From: JAWVZU01 sp033722075
GTDB taxonomy: Bacteria > Pseudomonadota > Gammaproteobacteria > Xanthomonadales > SZUA-38
Length of the DNA: 11,713 bases
Reading direction: 5' to 3'
Assembly (NCBI GenBank): GCA_033722075.1
Contig: JAWVZU010000113.1
Location: 1-11,713, forward strand
This document shows positions 6,509 to 11,713 of the stretch, one piece after another (the stretch's first letter is position 1; the number at the start of each line of letters is the position of its first letter). Made by a program: the position numbers and the translations under genes. The notes beneath the pieces are model-generated. The model was not told the DNA's origin and did no database searches. It worked only from the letters and a program-made list of their open reading frames with translations.

Positions 6509-7817
6509 ACTGCGTCTTGAGGAAACTTGCCGGCGCCATGCGACCGACCCGGAAGGCCGGATAGGCGCCCGCCACGGCACTCGCCATCAGGGCGATCAGG
6601 ACCGCGGTGCCGGCCATGGTCCAGTCCATCCGGAAGATGGCCAGGTCTTCGCCCATCACCTTGCGGATGCCCACCAGGCCCAGCTGGGCCAGGCCGAGAC
6701 CGACCAGCCCGCCGACGGCGCCGATCAGCAGGACCTCGGTCAGGTGTTGCCAGAACAGCGTCGCGCGCGAGGCGCCCAGCGCTCGGCGCAGGGCGATCTG
6801 TGGCGCCCGACCGATGAACTTGGCCAGAATCAGGCCGACGGTGTTCAGCAGGCAGACCAGCAGGAACAGGAACGACAGCCAGACCACGACCTTGATATGG
6901 TCATCGGCAACCTCCTCGGCTTCCAGCCATTCACCCACGGTGCGCAGGCGATAGTTCGGCGCGCGCTCGAAGCGGCCCAGGGCCTTCTGCTCGGTGATGT
7001 AATTTTCGATGAATGTCCGGAAATCCTCCTGCGCTGCCCGGTCCGGGAGTTCGACCCAGTAAGTGATCCAGGTGCATTCGGAGGCCAGGAACTCCGCGTA
7101 GCTGTTGATCTGCTGATTCCCCGAGCAGTTGGTATTGCCGGACGTGTCCAGTTCCAGCGGCTCCACCAGCGAGAACGGGACGAAAGTGTCCTCGACGTCA
7201 AGGAACGCACCGTTGGTGAGGTCGTAGAACTTGGGGCTGGGCGCCCAATCGTCGATGACGCCGACGACGCGGAAATCCCGGTCGCCGAGGCGAACCTCGC
7301 GACCTACCGAGTTCTCGCCGCCGAAGACCTGATCGTTGGTGGACCTGCTCAGGACGACCACCTGCGCGGGCGACTGATCCGCGCTGTCGTCCCACGGGCC
7401 ACCGAACAGGAACGGCACGTCGAACATGCTGAAGAAGTCGTTGCCGGTAACGCGGCTCAGGACGAGGAACGGCCGGATGTCGGGATCCTTGGGCTGGAGC
7501 GGGAAAGCCGCCTTGAACATGGCCGCCTGGCGATAGCCCTGGTTGGCGCGCAGCAGGTTCGTCGCCTCGGTATAGCTGATCTGGTCGGGCGGTTCGTTGC
7601 CCGGCTCGTAACTGGGGGTGATCGGGTAGTTGTCCATCTGTACGTGGAACAGCCGGTCCGAGCGATGCGGGATCGGGTTCTTCGCGGCCATGTAGTAGAC
7701 CGTCAAGGTGGTCATGCAGGCCCCGATGCCGACCCCGATGGCCGCGACCATCAGTGCCGAGAGAATCGGATTGCGGCGGATCGAATGCCAGGCCAGGCGC
7801 AGGTTATACGGCAACAT
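6507..7817 (-). CDS. FtsX/MacB-family ABC transporter permease (first permease)
   Basis: This 436-aa inner-membrane permease begins MLPYNLRLAWHSIRRNP. TM1 is about residues 17-43, the periplasmic domain about 45-305, and TM2-TM4 about 309-333, 358-386 and 398-420. The post-TM2 coupling signature is APQIALRRALGASR (338-351). The periplasmic domain contains two cysteines, C231 and C248, that could form a disulfide. Its sequence differs clearly from the second permease, so a heterodimer is likely. The open frame reaches back to 7916, but I choose the ATG at 7817 because a strong AGGAGG lies 6 nt before it and the upstream residues have no family resemblance. The gene overlaps the ATPase stop by 14 nt, indicating coupled translation. 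Substrate is not evident from sequence. Confidence 0.92.
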   Translation of the reverse strand: MLPYNLRLAWHSIRRNPILSALMVAAIGVGIGACMTTLTVYYMAAKNPIPHRSDRLFHVQMDNYPITPSYEPGNEPPDQISYTEATNLLRANQGYRQAAMFKAAFPLQPKDPDIRPFLVLSRVTGNDFFSMFDVPFLFGGPWDDSADQSPAQVVVLSRSTNDQVFGGENSVGREVRLGDRDFRVVGVIDDWAPSPKFYDLTNGAFLDVEDTFVPFSLVEPLELDTSGNTNCSGNQQINSYAEFLASECTWITYWVELPDRAAQEDFRTFIENYITEQKALGRFERAPNYRLRTVGEWLEAEEVADDHIKVVVWLSFLFLLVCLLNTVGLILAKFIGRAPQIALRRALGASRATLFWQHLTEVLLIGAVGGLVGLGLAQLGLVGIRKVMGEDLAIFRMDWTMAGTAVLIALMASAVAGAYPAFRVGRMAPASFLKTQ

Positions 7818-8523
7818 GTCGCGCCTCCTGCTCGCTGCCGGCCAGCTGCGAGACTTCCTCGAGGTCGCTGACCTGGCCATCGAGGAGGTGGATATTGCGA
7901 TGGGCGCGCCGGGCAAGCTCCGGATCGTGGGTGACCATCACCACGGTGACGCCCTGGTCGTTGATCTGCTCGAGCATTTCCAAGACCTGCCGGGCCATCA
8001 GCGAGTCCAGGTTGCCGGTCGGCTCGTCGGCGAGGACGAAACGTGGGGACCCGGCGAGGGCGCGCGCAATGGCAACCCGCTGCTGCTGTCCGCCGGACAG
8101 CTCCGATGGATAGTGCTTGATCCGCGACGACAGGCCGACCGTCTCCACCGCCGCTTCGATGCGCTCCTTGCGCTCCGCCGCCGACATGTCCCGATAGCGC
8201 AGCGGCACGTCCACGTTGTCGAAGATGTTCAGGTCGGGAATGAGGTTGAAGCTCTGGAAGATGAAGCCGATCTTCTCGTTGCGCACCTTCGAGCGCTTCT
8301 TGTCGGAGAGCCGGGTCACGTCCTGGCCATCGAGAATGTAGCGCCCGGAATCGAAGTCCTCCAGCAGGCCGGCAATGTTCAGGAAGGTGGTTTTTCCGGA
8401 GCCAGAGGGGCCGGTGACCGCGACGAATTCGCCTTCGGCCACCTGCAGGGAAAAGTCGCGCAGGGCGTGGGTCTCGATCAGGCGGGTCCGGTAGACCTTG
8501 GAAATATCTTGCATCTCAAGCAT
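7804..8523 (-). CDS. MacB/LolD-type ABC transporter ATP-binding protein
   Basis: This 239-aa protein is the stand-alone ATPase of the exporter. Motifs are complete: Walker A GPSGSGKT (38-45), Q-loop Q90 in FIFQSFNLIPDLNIFDNV, ABC signature LSGGQQQR (142-149), Walker B with catalytic Glu in VLADEPTGNLD (163-173), and the H-loop in VMVTHD (195-200, H199). The SFNL...NV segment and DEPTGNLD are typical of the MacB/LolD/FtsE branch that drives MacB-FtsX permeases. It should bind the cytoplasmic sides of the two permeases encoded downstream. A well-placed AGGAG precedes the ATG and overlaps the adaptor stop. The last 14 nt overlap the first permease gene. Unlike classical MacB, ATPase and permease are separate polypeptides here. 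LolD is a family relative, but the adaptor next door argues for a MacAB-like exporter rather than Lol. Confidence 0.95.
   Translation of the reverse strand: MLEMQDISKVYRTRLIETHALRDFSLQVAEGEFVAVTGPSGSGKTTFLNIAGLLEDFDSGRYILDGQDVTRLSDKKRSKVRNEKIGFIFQSFNLIPDLNIFDNVDVPLRYRDMSAAERKERIEAAVETVGLSSRIKHYPSELSGGQQQRVAIARALAGSPRFVLADEPTGNLDSLMARQVLEMLEQINDQGVTVVMVTHDPELARRAHRNIHLLDGQVSDLEEVSQLAGSEQEARHVAV
7824..7829 (-). promoter_or_regulatory. Strong ribosome-binding site deciding the first permease start
   Basis: A perfect AGGAGG on the minus strand lies inside the 3' end of the ATPase gene, 6 nt before the ATG at 7817-7815. It is the main reason for rejecting the longer upstream start at 7916. Confidence 0.85.
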
Positions 8524-8531
8524 GAGTGGGG

Positions 8532-8536
8532 CTCCT
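8532..8536 (-). promoter_or_regulatory. Ribosome-binding site overlapping the adaptor stop
   Basis: The minus strand reads TAGGAG across the end of the adaptor gene: TAG is the adaptor stop (8537-8535) and AGGAG is a good Shine-Dalgarno 8 nt before the ATPase ATG. This is the same stop-in-SD arrangement as at the permease-permease junction. Confidence 0.75.
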
Positions 8537-9812
8537 AGTTGTTGAGCAGTACGCGGTCGGCATCCCGGAAGGCATCCAGGCTGGATAGAACGATCCGGTC
8601 GCCTTCGGCCAGCCCGTCGAGAATCTCGATCTTTTCGATGCTGGTAGCGCCAGTGACGATCTGGCGTTTCTCGGCGACGCCGTCTTCGACGACATAGACG
8701 ATTCGTCCGCCGCCGGAGTCGTAGAATGGCCCACGGCGGACAAACAGGGTCTGATCCTTGTTCTCGAGGATGATCCGGGCCGAGACGCGCTGGTTCTGGC
8801 GCAGGCCGTCGGGCGGCGAATTGGCGAAGCGGATTCGACCGGTCACCTGGTTGCCGCTGACCTCGGGCGAAATGGCGCTGAGCTGGGCGGCGTAATCCTC
8901 ATTGGACCAGCGCACCTCCGCCGGCATCCCGAGGGCAAGGGCGTCGGCATAGGATTCGGGAATGGAGACCTCGACCTCGAAGGCGGTCAGGTCGACCACC
9001 GAGAGAAGCGGTTGGTTGGCCGCCACGAAGGCTCGCTCGGCGATGGCCAGGTTGCCGACCATGCCGGTAACCGGGGAGCGCACGACCAGCCGTTCCACCT
9101 GGCGCTCCAGATCGGTGACGATCAGGCGCTGCCGTTCGACCGCAGAGGCCTGGGTTTCGATCTCGAAGGCGAGGGCGTCCGCGAGGAGTTCGGTTTCGGC
9201 GATCGCGTGTTTGGACTCAAGCCGCGCGCGCTCCAGCTCGTCCTTGGCTTTTTCGTAGTCGATCGCACTGATCGCATCCTTTTCGAAGGCATCCGCCGCC
9301 CGACGCATCTCCCGTTCGGCGGCGGTCAGCTCGACCTGTGCATTGTCGACCAGTTTCTGCTGGGCGAGCTTCTGCTTGCGGGCGTCGATCTCGCGCCGCT
9401 GCAGTTCGGTGATCATGCCGTCCAGAGTGGCCTGCTCCTGCCGCGCCCGGCTGTTCAGCTCGGGACTGTCGATGGAGGCCAGAACCTGGCCCTCGGTGAC
9501 GCTGTCGCCGGCCTGGACGTCGAAGGAGACGGTGCCGGGCGCCGGGCTGTAGAGCGTCGGGCTGACCGCGGCCACGATGCGGCCCTGCACCGAGATGTCG
9601 CGGATGAACGGGCCCCGCTCCACGGACGCGAAACGCAGACGGTCGACGGAAAAGGATTGATCCACGCTGGACCAGCGGAGCAGGGCCGGTACCGCCAGCG
9701 CGCCCACGGTCACCAGCAGGCCGGCGAGCACGGCAAGCAGGATGACTTTCCGCGTTCGCGGCTTCTCGATGGGCCGATCCTGGCCCGATGTGTCTCTGAT
9801 CGTCGTTTCCAT
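8535..9812 (-). CDS. Periplasmic adaptor (membrane fusion protein, MacA/HlyD family)
   Basis: This 425-aa adaptor would link the inner-membrane exporter to an outer-membrane channel. A short charged cytoplasmic N-terminus is followed by one membrane anchor (about residues 22-45) with no lipobox cysteine. The first half of the lipoyl domain is about 75-115 (YSPAPGTVSFDVQAGDSVTEGQVLASID). A long alpha-helical hairpin spans about 118-242 and the second lipoyl half about 243-275 (VVRSPVTGMVGN). Beta-barrel and membrane-proximal domains run from about 276 to the end. It is the first gene of the operon. No TolC-like outer-membrane channel is encoded in the window, so a channel from elsewhere would be needed if one is used. 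The ATG at 9812 has no recognisable Shine-Dalgarno, and no alternative start exists before the membrane anchor. Its upstream region carries sigma-54-type signals. Confidence 0.93.
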   Translation of the reverse strand: METTIRDTSGQDRPIEKPRTRKVILLAVLAGLLVTVGALAVPALLRWSSVDQSFSVDRLRFASVERGPFIRDISVQGRIVAAVSPTLYSPAPGTVSFDVQAGDSVTEGQVLASIDSPELNSRARQEQATLDGMITELQRREIDARKQKLAQQKLVDNAQVELTAAEREMRRAADAFEKDAISAIDYEKAKDELERARLESKHAIAETELLADALAFEIETQASAVERQRLIVTDLERQVERLVVRSPVTGMVGNLAIAERAFVAANQPLLSVVDLTAFEVEVSIPESYADALALGMPAEVRWSNEDYAAQLSAISPEVSGNQVTGRIRFANSPPDGLRQNQRVSARIILENKDQTLFVRRGPFYDSGGGRIVYVVEDGVAEKRQIVTGATSIEKIEILDGLAEGDRIVLSSLDAFRDADRVLLNN

Positions 9813-9825
9813 GGCAGACGACGAA

Positions 9826-9841
9826 TCACGAATCGTGCCAA
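9826..9841 (-). promoter_or_regulatory. Candidate sigma-54 promoter for the export operon (strong -24, weak -12)
   Basis: The minus strand reads TTGGCACG (9841-9834), a perfect match to the sigma-54 -24 consensus, then a 4-nt spacer, then GTGA where TTGC is expected. The essential GC of the -12 box is therefore GA. Transcription would begin near 9814, about 2 nt before the adaptor ATG, so the mRNA would be almost leaderless. That fits the absence of a Shine-Dalgarno but is unusual. An upstream IHF-like site, a palindrome, and a sigma-54 activator gene in the same operon support the call; the poor -12 box counts against it. Confidence 0.4.
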
Positions 9842-9845
9842 GTTG

Positions 9846-9858
9846 TAACTATCTGATT
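9846..9858 (-). promoter_or_regulatory. IHF-like binding site
   Basis: The minus strand reads AATCAGATAGTTA, matching the IHF consensus WATCAANNNNTTR at all fixed positions except one (G for A at position 6), with an A/T-rich flank upstream (AATAAA). It lies between the palindrome at 9884-9899 and the -24 box at 9841-9834, where IHF bends DNA in many sigma-54 promoters. The whole patch 9841-9874 is strikingly AT-rich against the local background. Confidence 0.4.
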
Positions 9859-9883
9859 TTATTGAGGTCGTTATCCGGCCGAA

Positions 9884-9899
9884 GTGTCCGCGCGGACAC
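9884..9899. promoter_or_regulatory. Perfect 16-bp palindrome, probable activator (enhancer) site
   Basis: GTGTCCGCGCGGACAC is a perfect inverted repeat in the spacer between divergent genes. A further half-site, CGGACAC, lies at 9917-9923, so two candidate sites are centred 24 bp apart. Its symmetry, size and upstream position suit a dimeric Fis-type DNA-binding domain such as that of the sigma-54 activator encoded in this operon. The AAGTGTCC at 9882-9889 is also inverted as GGACACTT at 9918-9925. The link to that regulator is inference. Confidence 0.6.
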
Positions 9900-9911
9900 C
9901 GTACAGGACGA

Positions 9912-9927
9912 CTGGCCGGACACTTGC
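9912..9927 (+). promoter_or_regulatory. Candidate sigma-54-like promoter facing rlmB
   Basis: CTGGCCGG-ACAC-TTGC has the exact GG-N10-GC spacing of sigma-54 promoters, a perfect TTGC -12 box and a -24 box matching 5 of 7 in TGGCACG. Transcription would start near 9938, giving a leader of about 20 nt before the rlmB ATG. It overlaps the third GGACAC half-site, so it could instead simply be part of the regulator's binding region. A housekeeping methyltransferase under sigma-54 would be unexpected. Confidence 0.3.
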
Positions 9928-9958
9928 CCGCGAGGTCCATCAGATCGATCATCAACCC

Positions 9959-10705
9959 ATGGCGGATTGGGACTGGGTGATCGGGATCAATGCGGTGCAG
10001 GAGGTTCTGAGCGCCGCGCCGGAGCGCGTACTCGAAGTCCAGGTCGCCGATCGTCGGGCGTCCCGCCTCGAGACGCTGCTCGCGGAAGCGGGCCGGCATT
10101 CCATCTCCCTTCAGGACGTGCGCGCCAGAGACCTGGACCGGCGCTTTCCCGACCAGCGGCACCAGGGCGTTGCGGCCCGGGTCCGGCCCGCGCCGCTGAT
10201 GGATGAAGCGGACCTGGTTGCGCTTGTCGAGTCGACCGAAGATTTCACGGCCCTGGTGCTGGACCAGATCCAGGATCCACGGAACTTCGGTGCCTGTCTG
10301 CGCAGTGCAGCCGCCATGGGGGTCAGTGCTGTGGTCTTCCCCCGTGACCGCTCGGCATCGCTGACGCCGGTTGCGCGGAAGGCCGCTGCCGGGGCTGCAG
10401 ATCGCCTACGTCTCGTGCAGGTCACCAACCTGGCACGGGCTCTCGGGCAGCTCAAGGACGCCGGCGTGTGGCTGGTCGGGGCCGATGGATCGGCGGAGCA
10501 GCCCCTTTGGGACGTTGACCTGACCGGCCGCATCGCGATCGTTGTCGGTAGCGAGGGGAGCGGTCTGCGACGTCTCACCGCCGATCACTGTGACTTCCTG
10601 GCGCGGATTCCCATGGCCGGCGGCTTCGAGAGCCTGAATGTTTCCGTGGCAGCCGGTATATTCTTGGCCGAAATGGCCCGCCAACGAACCAAGGTGAAGA
10701 GATGA
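9959..10705 (+). CDS. rlmB: 23S rRNA (guanosine-2'-O-)-methyltransferase RlmB
   Basis: This 248-aa SPOUT (SpoU/TrmH) enzyme is predicted to methylate the ribose of the 23S rRNA guanosine known as G2251 in E. coli, using S-adenosylmethionine. An N-terminal substrate-binding domain (about residues 1-80, starting WVIGINAVQEVL) precedes the SPOUT domain. Motif 1 is LDQIQDPRNFGACLRSA (101-117, N109 and R115), motif 2 IVVGSEGSGLRRL (194-206, E199), and motif 3 IPMAGGFESLNVSVAAG (217-233, N227). These form the trefoil-knot SAM site. Length matches E. coli RlmB closely. I choose the ATG at 9959; an in-frame GTG at 9884 lies inside the palindrome and would add 25 residues unlike the family. No Shine-Dalgarno is seen. 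The stop overlaps the deaminase start by 4 nt (ATGA). Other TrmH-family 2'-O-methyltransferases are less likely given the motif 3 IPMAG...SLNVSVA. Confidence 0.93.
   Translation: MADWDWVIGINAVQEVLSAAPERVLEVQVADRRASRLETLLAEAGRHSISLQDVRARDLDRRFPDQRHQGVAARVRPAPLMDEADLVALVESTEDFTALVLDQIQDPRNFGACLRSAAAMGVSAVVFPRDRSASLTPVARKAAAGAADRLRLVQVTNLARALGQLKDAGVWLVGADGSAEQPLWDVDLTGRIAIVVGSEGSGLRRLTADHCDFLARIPMAGGFESLNVSVAAGIFLAEMARQRTKVKR
10691..10697 (+). promoter_or_regulatory. Ribosome-binding site for the deaminase, inside rlmB
   Basis: AAGGTGA lies within the last codons of rlmB, 4 nt before the ATG at 10702. With the ATGA overlap of stop and start, it supports this ATG and coupled translation. Confidence 0.7.
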
Positions 10706-11286
10706 GCTTTACCTATCCAACCATCGAACTCGAACTGCCGGCCTGGATGGCGGATTTCATTTCGGCCTGGGATCGTCCGTTCGCAACCGCGGCCGATCGC
10801 ATGCACCTGGCCATTGCCCTCTCGGCCGAGAACGTGAGACGGGGAACCGGTGGTCCCTTCGGAGCGGCCGTCTTCTCGATGGACGAGCAGCGGCTGGTGG
10901 CGCCCGGCGTCAACATCGTGACCACCGCCAACGTCTCCTGCGCTCATGCGGAGATCATGGCCATTACCATGGCCCAGCAGATCGTCGGCAATTTCGATCT
11001 CTCCAGCTGCGGTGAATTCGAGCTGGTGGCCAGCACGGCACCCTGCGCCATGTGTCTGGGCTCGATTCCCTGGTCCGGGATCAAGCGCCTGGTCTGCGGG
11101 GCTTCCGGCGCCGACGCCGAGGCGATCGGTTTCGATGAAGGCGCCAAGCCGCTCGAGTGGCAGGAACGACTGCAGGAGCGGGGAATCGAGGTGCTGGTCG
11201 ATGTGGAGCGCGAGGCGGCCGCCTCCGTTCTCACAACTTATGCAGCCGGCGGCGGGGAAATCTACAATGCGGGCGGGGCGAATTAG
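10702..11286 (+). CDS. Nucleoside/guanine deaminase-like protein (cytidine deaminase superfamily)
   Basis: This 194-aa zinc hydrolase should deaminate a base or nucleoside. The zinc and catalytic motifs are intact: HAE at 82-84 (H82 zinc ligand, E84 proton shuttle) and PCAMC at 114-118 (C115 and C118 zinc ligands). The segment GADAEAIGFDEGAKP (136-150) resembles guanine deaminases of the GuaD type, and the protein is longer than the tRNA adenosine deaminase TadA. About 45 residues precede the core fold's GGPFGAAVF strand, including a tryptophan-containing helix (WMADFISAW). Substrate cannot be fixed from sequence: guanine is my first choice, another purine or cytosine-type substrate second. 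It shares a 4-nt overlap with rlmB, so the two are co-translated, although no shared pathway is obvious. Confidence 0.85.
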   Translation: MSFTYPTIELELPAWMADFISAWDRPFATAADRMHLAIALSAENVRRGTGGPFGAAVFSMDEQRLVAPGVNIVTTANVSCAHAEIMAITMAQQIVGNFDLSSCGEFELVASTAPCAMCLGSIPWSGIKRLVCGASGADAEAIGFDEGAKPLEWQERLQERGIEVLVDVEREAAASVLTTYAAGGGEIYNAGGAN

Positions 11287-11336
11287 TCCAGTCCCGACAC
11301 GAAATTGCCATCGGAAAGACGTGATCCGCGCCCGTG

Positions 11337-11365
11337 CTGACGGTAGACTGAGCGGTGCGTCTTAA
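11337..11365 (+). promoter_or_regulatory. Weak candidate promoter in the 11287-11387 spacer
   Basis: In the 101-nt gap after the deaminase, CTGACG (4 of 6 to the -35 consensus) and TCTTAA (3 of 6 to the -10) are 17 nt apart. TAAACT at 11363-11368 is a better -10 match but at 20-nt spacing. I see no rho-independent terminator in this gap, so read-through from rlmB is also possible. Confidence 0.25.
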
Positions 11366-11387
11366 ACTAAACAGGGAAGAACAAAAG

Positions 11388-11713
11388 ATGCGCTTCGAAC
11401 TTCGCCTTACCTTGCTTGCCGCTCTCCTGTCCATCTGCGCCGGTGGCGCCGCACAGGAGCAGCCCGGCCAGGTCCGTCTCACCGGTTCCAGCGGCAACGC
11501 CGGAGTCTCCTTCTGGGGTGACGATATCCGGATCGGAATCGGAATCGACAACGACGGCGATGTGCACGGCGAGTACTTTCACGTCTTCGGTGAAGACGAG
11601 GACGACGCCACCTGGATCGCCGAGCTGTGGGCTTCGGACGAACGAGGTGGCGCCAAGCTGAATTACCACTGGTTGAGTGGTGCCGACTCCCTGGAGTCCG
11701 CGGTGGGTGCGGA
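11388..11713 (+). CDS. Secreted acidic protein of unknown function, N-terminal fragment
   Basis: The first 108 codons of a gene that runs off the right edge. The N-terminus (MRFELRLTLLAALLSICAGG) is a typical Sec signal peptide, with likely cleavage after AGGAA near residue 22, so the product is exported to the periplasm or beyond. The mature part is rich in Gly, Asp and alternating hydrophobic/polar residues (VRLTGSSGNAGVSFWGDD; DIRIGIGIDNDGDVHGE), suggesting beta-strands as in an outer-membrane barrel or beta-sandwich. An acidic stretch, DNDGD at 54-58 followed by GEDEDD at 68-73, could bind metal, but it does not fit the EF-hand spacing exactly. AGGGA about 11 nt upstream serves as a partial ribosome-binding site. 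I do not recognise the family. The start is well supported by the signal peptide. Confidence 0.8.
   Translation, partial: MRFELRLTLLAALLSICAGGAAQEQPGQVRLTGSSGNAGVSFWGDDIRIGIGIDNDGDVHGEYFHVFGEDEDDATWIAELWASDERGGAKLNYHWLSGADSLESAVGA

Noticed and set aside
6744..7871. 375-aa plus-strand open frame over the first permease and ATPase end
   Set aside because: It is antisense to well-supported genes, with composition typical of a reverse-complement shadow.
7818..7916. 33-residue extension of the first permease
   Set aside because: It lies in the ATPase gene, is low-complexity Ser/Arg-rich, and the strong AGGAGG points to the ATG at 7817.
9012..9848. 278-aa plus-strand open frame over the adaptor gene
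   Set aside because: It is antisense to the adaptor and has no family resemblance.
9884..9958. N-terminal extension of rlmB from a GTG at 9884
   Set aside because: The GTG lies within the palindrome, the added 25 residues do not resemble RlmB, and the ATG at 9959 gives the normal family length and N-terminus.
10702..11286. tRNA adenosine deaminase TadA
   Set aside because: HAE and PCAMC motifs are shared, but the length, N-terminal helix and AIGFDEG segment fit the guanine-deaminase-like group better.

Overview
The window is high-G+C, gene-dense bacterial chromosome. The gene families present (an RlmB-type 23S rRNA methyltransferase, a NtrY/NtrC-type two-component pair, a split MacAB-like exporter, a ligase-associated nuclease) suggest a gammaproteobacterium, perhaps near Xanthomonadales or Chromatiales. 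That placement is inference from family resemblance only. I see no insertion sequence, phage gene, CRISPR array, tRNA or rRNA.

Layout. (1) At 1-1175, minus strand, is the end of a DNA-repair cassette: a beta-CASP 'ligase-associated' exonuclease overlaps by 8 nt the start of an ATP-dependent DNA ligase that runs off the left edge. (2) At 1253-2572, plus strand, is a lone REC-PAS-GGDEF diguanylate cyclase response regulator. It is divergent from the repair cassette and converges on the next operon with 13 nt between stop codons. (3) From 9812 down to 2586, minus strand, is one tightly packed six-gene operon: membrane-fusion adaptor, MacB-like ATPase, two different FtsX/MacB-type permeases, a sigma-54-dependent NtrC-family response regulator and a NtrY-like histidine kinase. 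Junctions are +11 nt, -14 nt (overlap), +11 nt, +16 nt and +57 nt. (4) At 9959-11286, plus strand, rlmB and a guanine-deaminase-like nucleoside deaminase are joined by an ATGA overlap. (5) From 11388 to the right edge is the start of a secreted, acidic protein of unknown function.

The exporter operon looks like a self-contained circuit: an envelope exporter of unknown substrate encoded with its own membrane kinase and sigma-54 activator. The 146-nt divergent region between the adaptor gene and rlmB (9813-9958) supports this. It holds a perfect 16-bp palindrome, GTGTCCGCGCGGACAC, suited to a dimeric activator, with an extra half-site 24 bp away. On the operon side it has a near-consensus IHF-like site and a perfect sigma-54 -24 box (TTGGCACG), although the -12 box is poor. 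Facing the other way is a GG-N10-GC sigma-54-like element pointing at rlmB. This regulatory arrangement is the most interesting feature of the window. Its assignment to the encoded regulator is inference.

The genes themselves belong to recognisable families; I find no clearly new enzymatic system. Points of interest are the degenerate I-site in the cyclase, the atypical Walker A and enlarged receiver loop in the NtrC-type regulator, the kinase with almost no periplasmic domain, and the unidentified secreted protein at the right edge.
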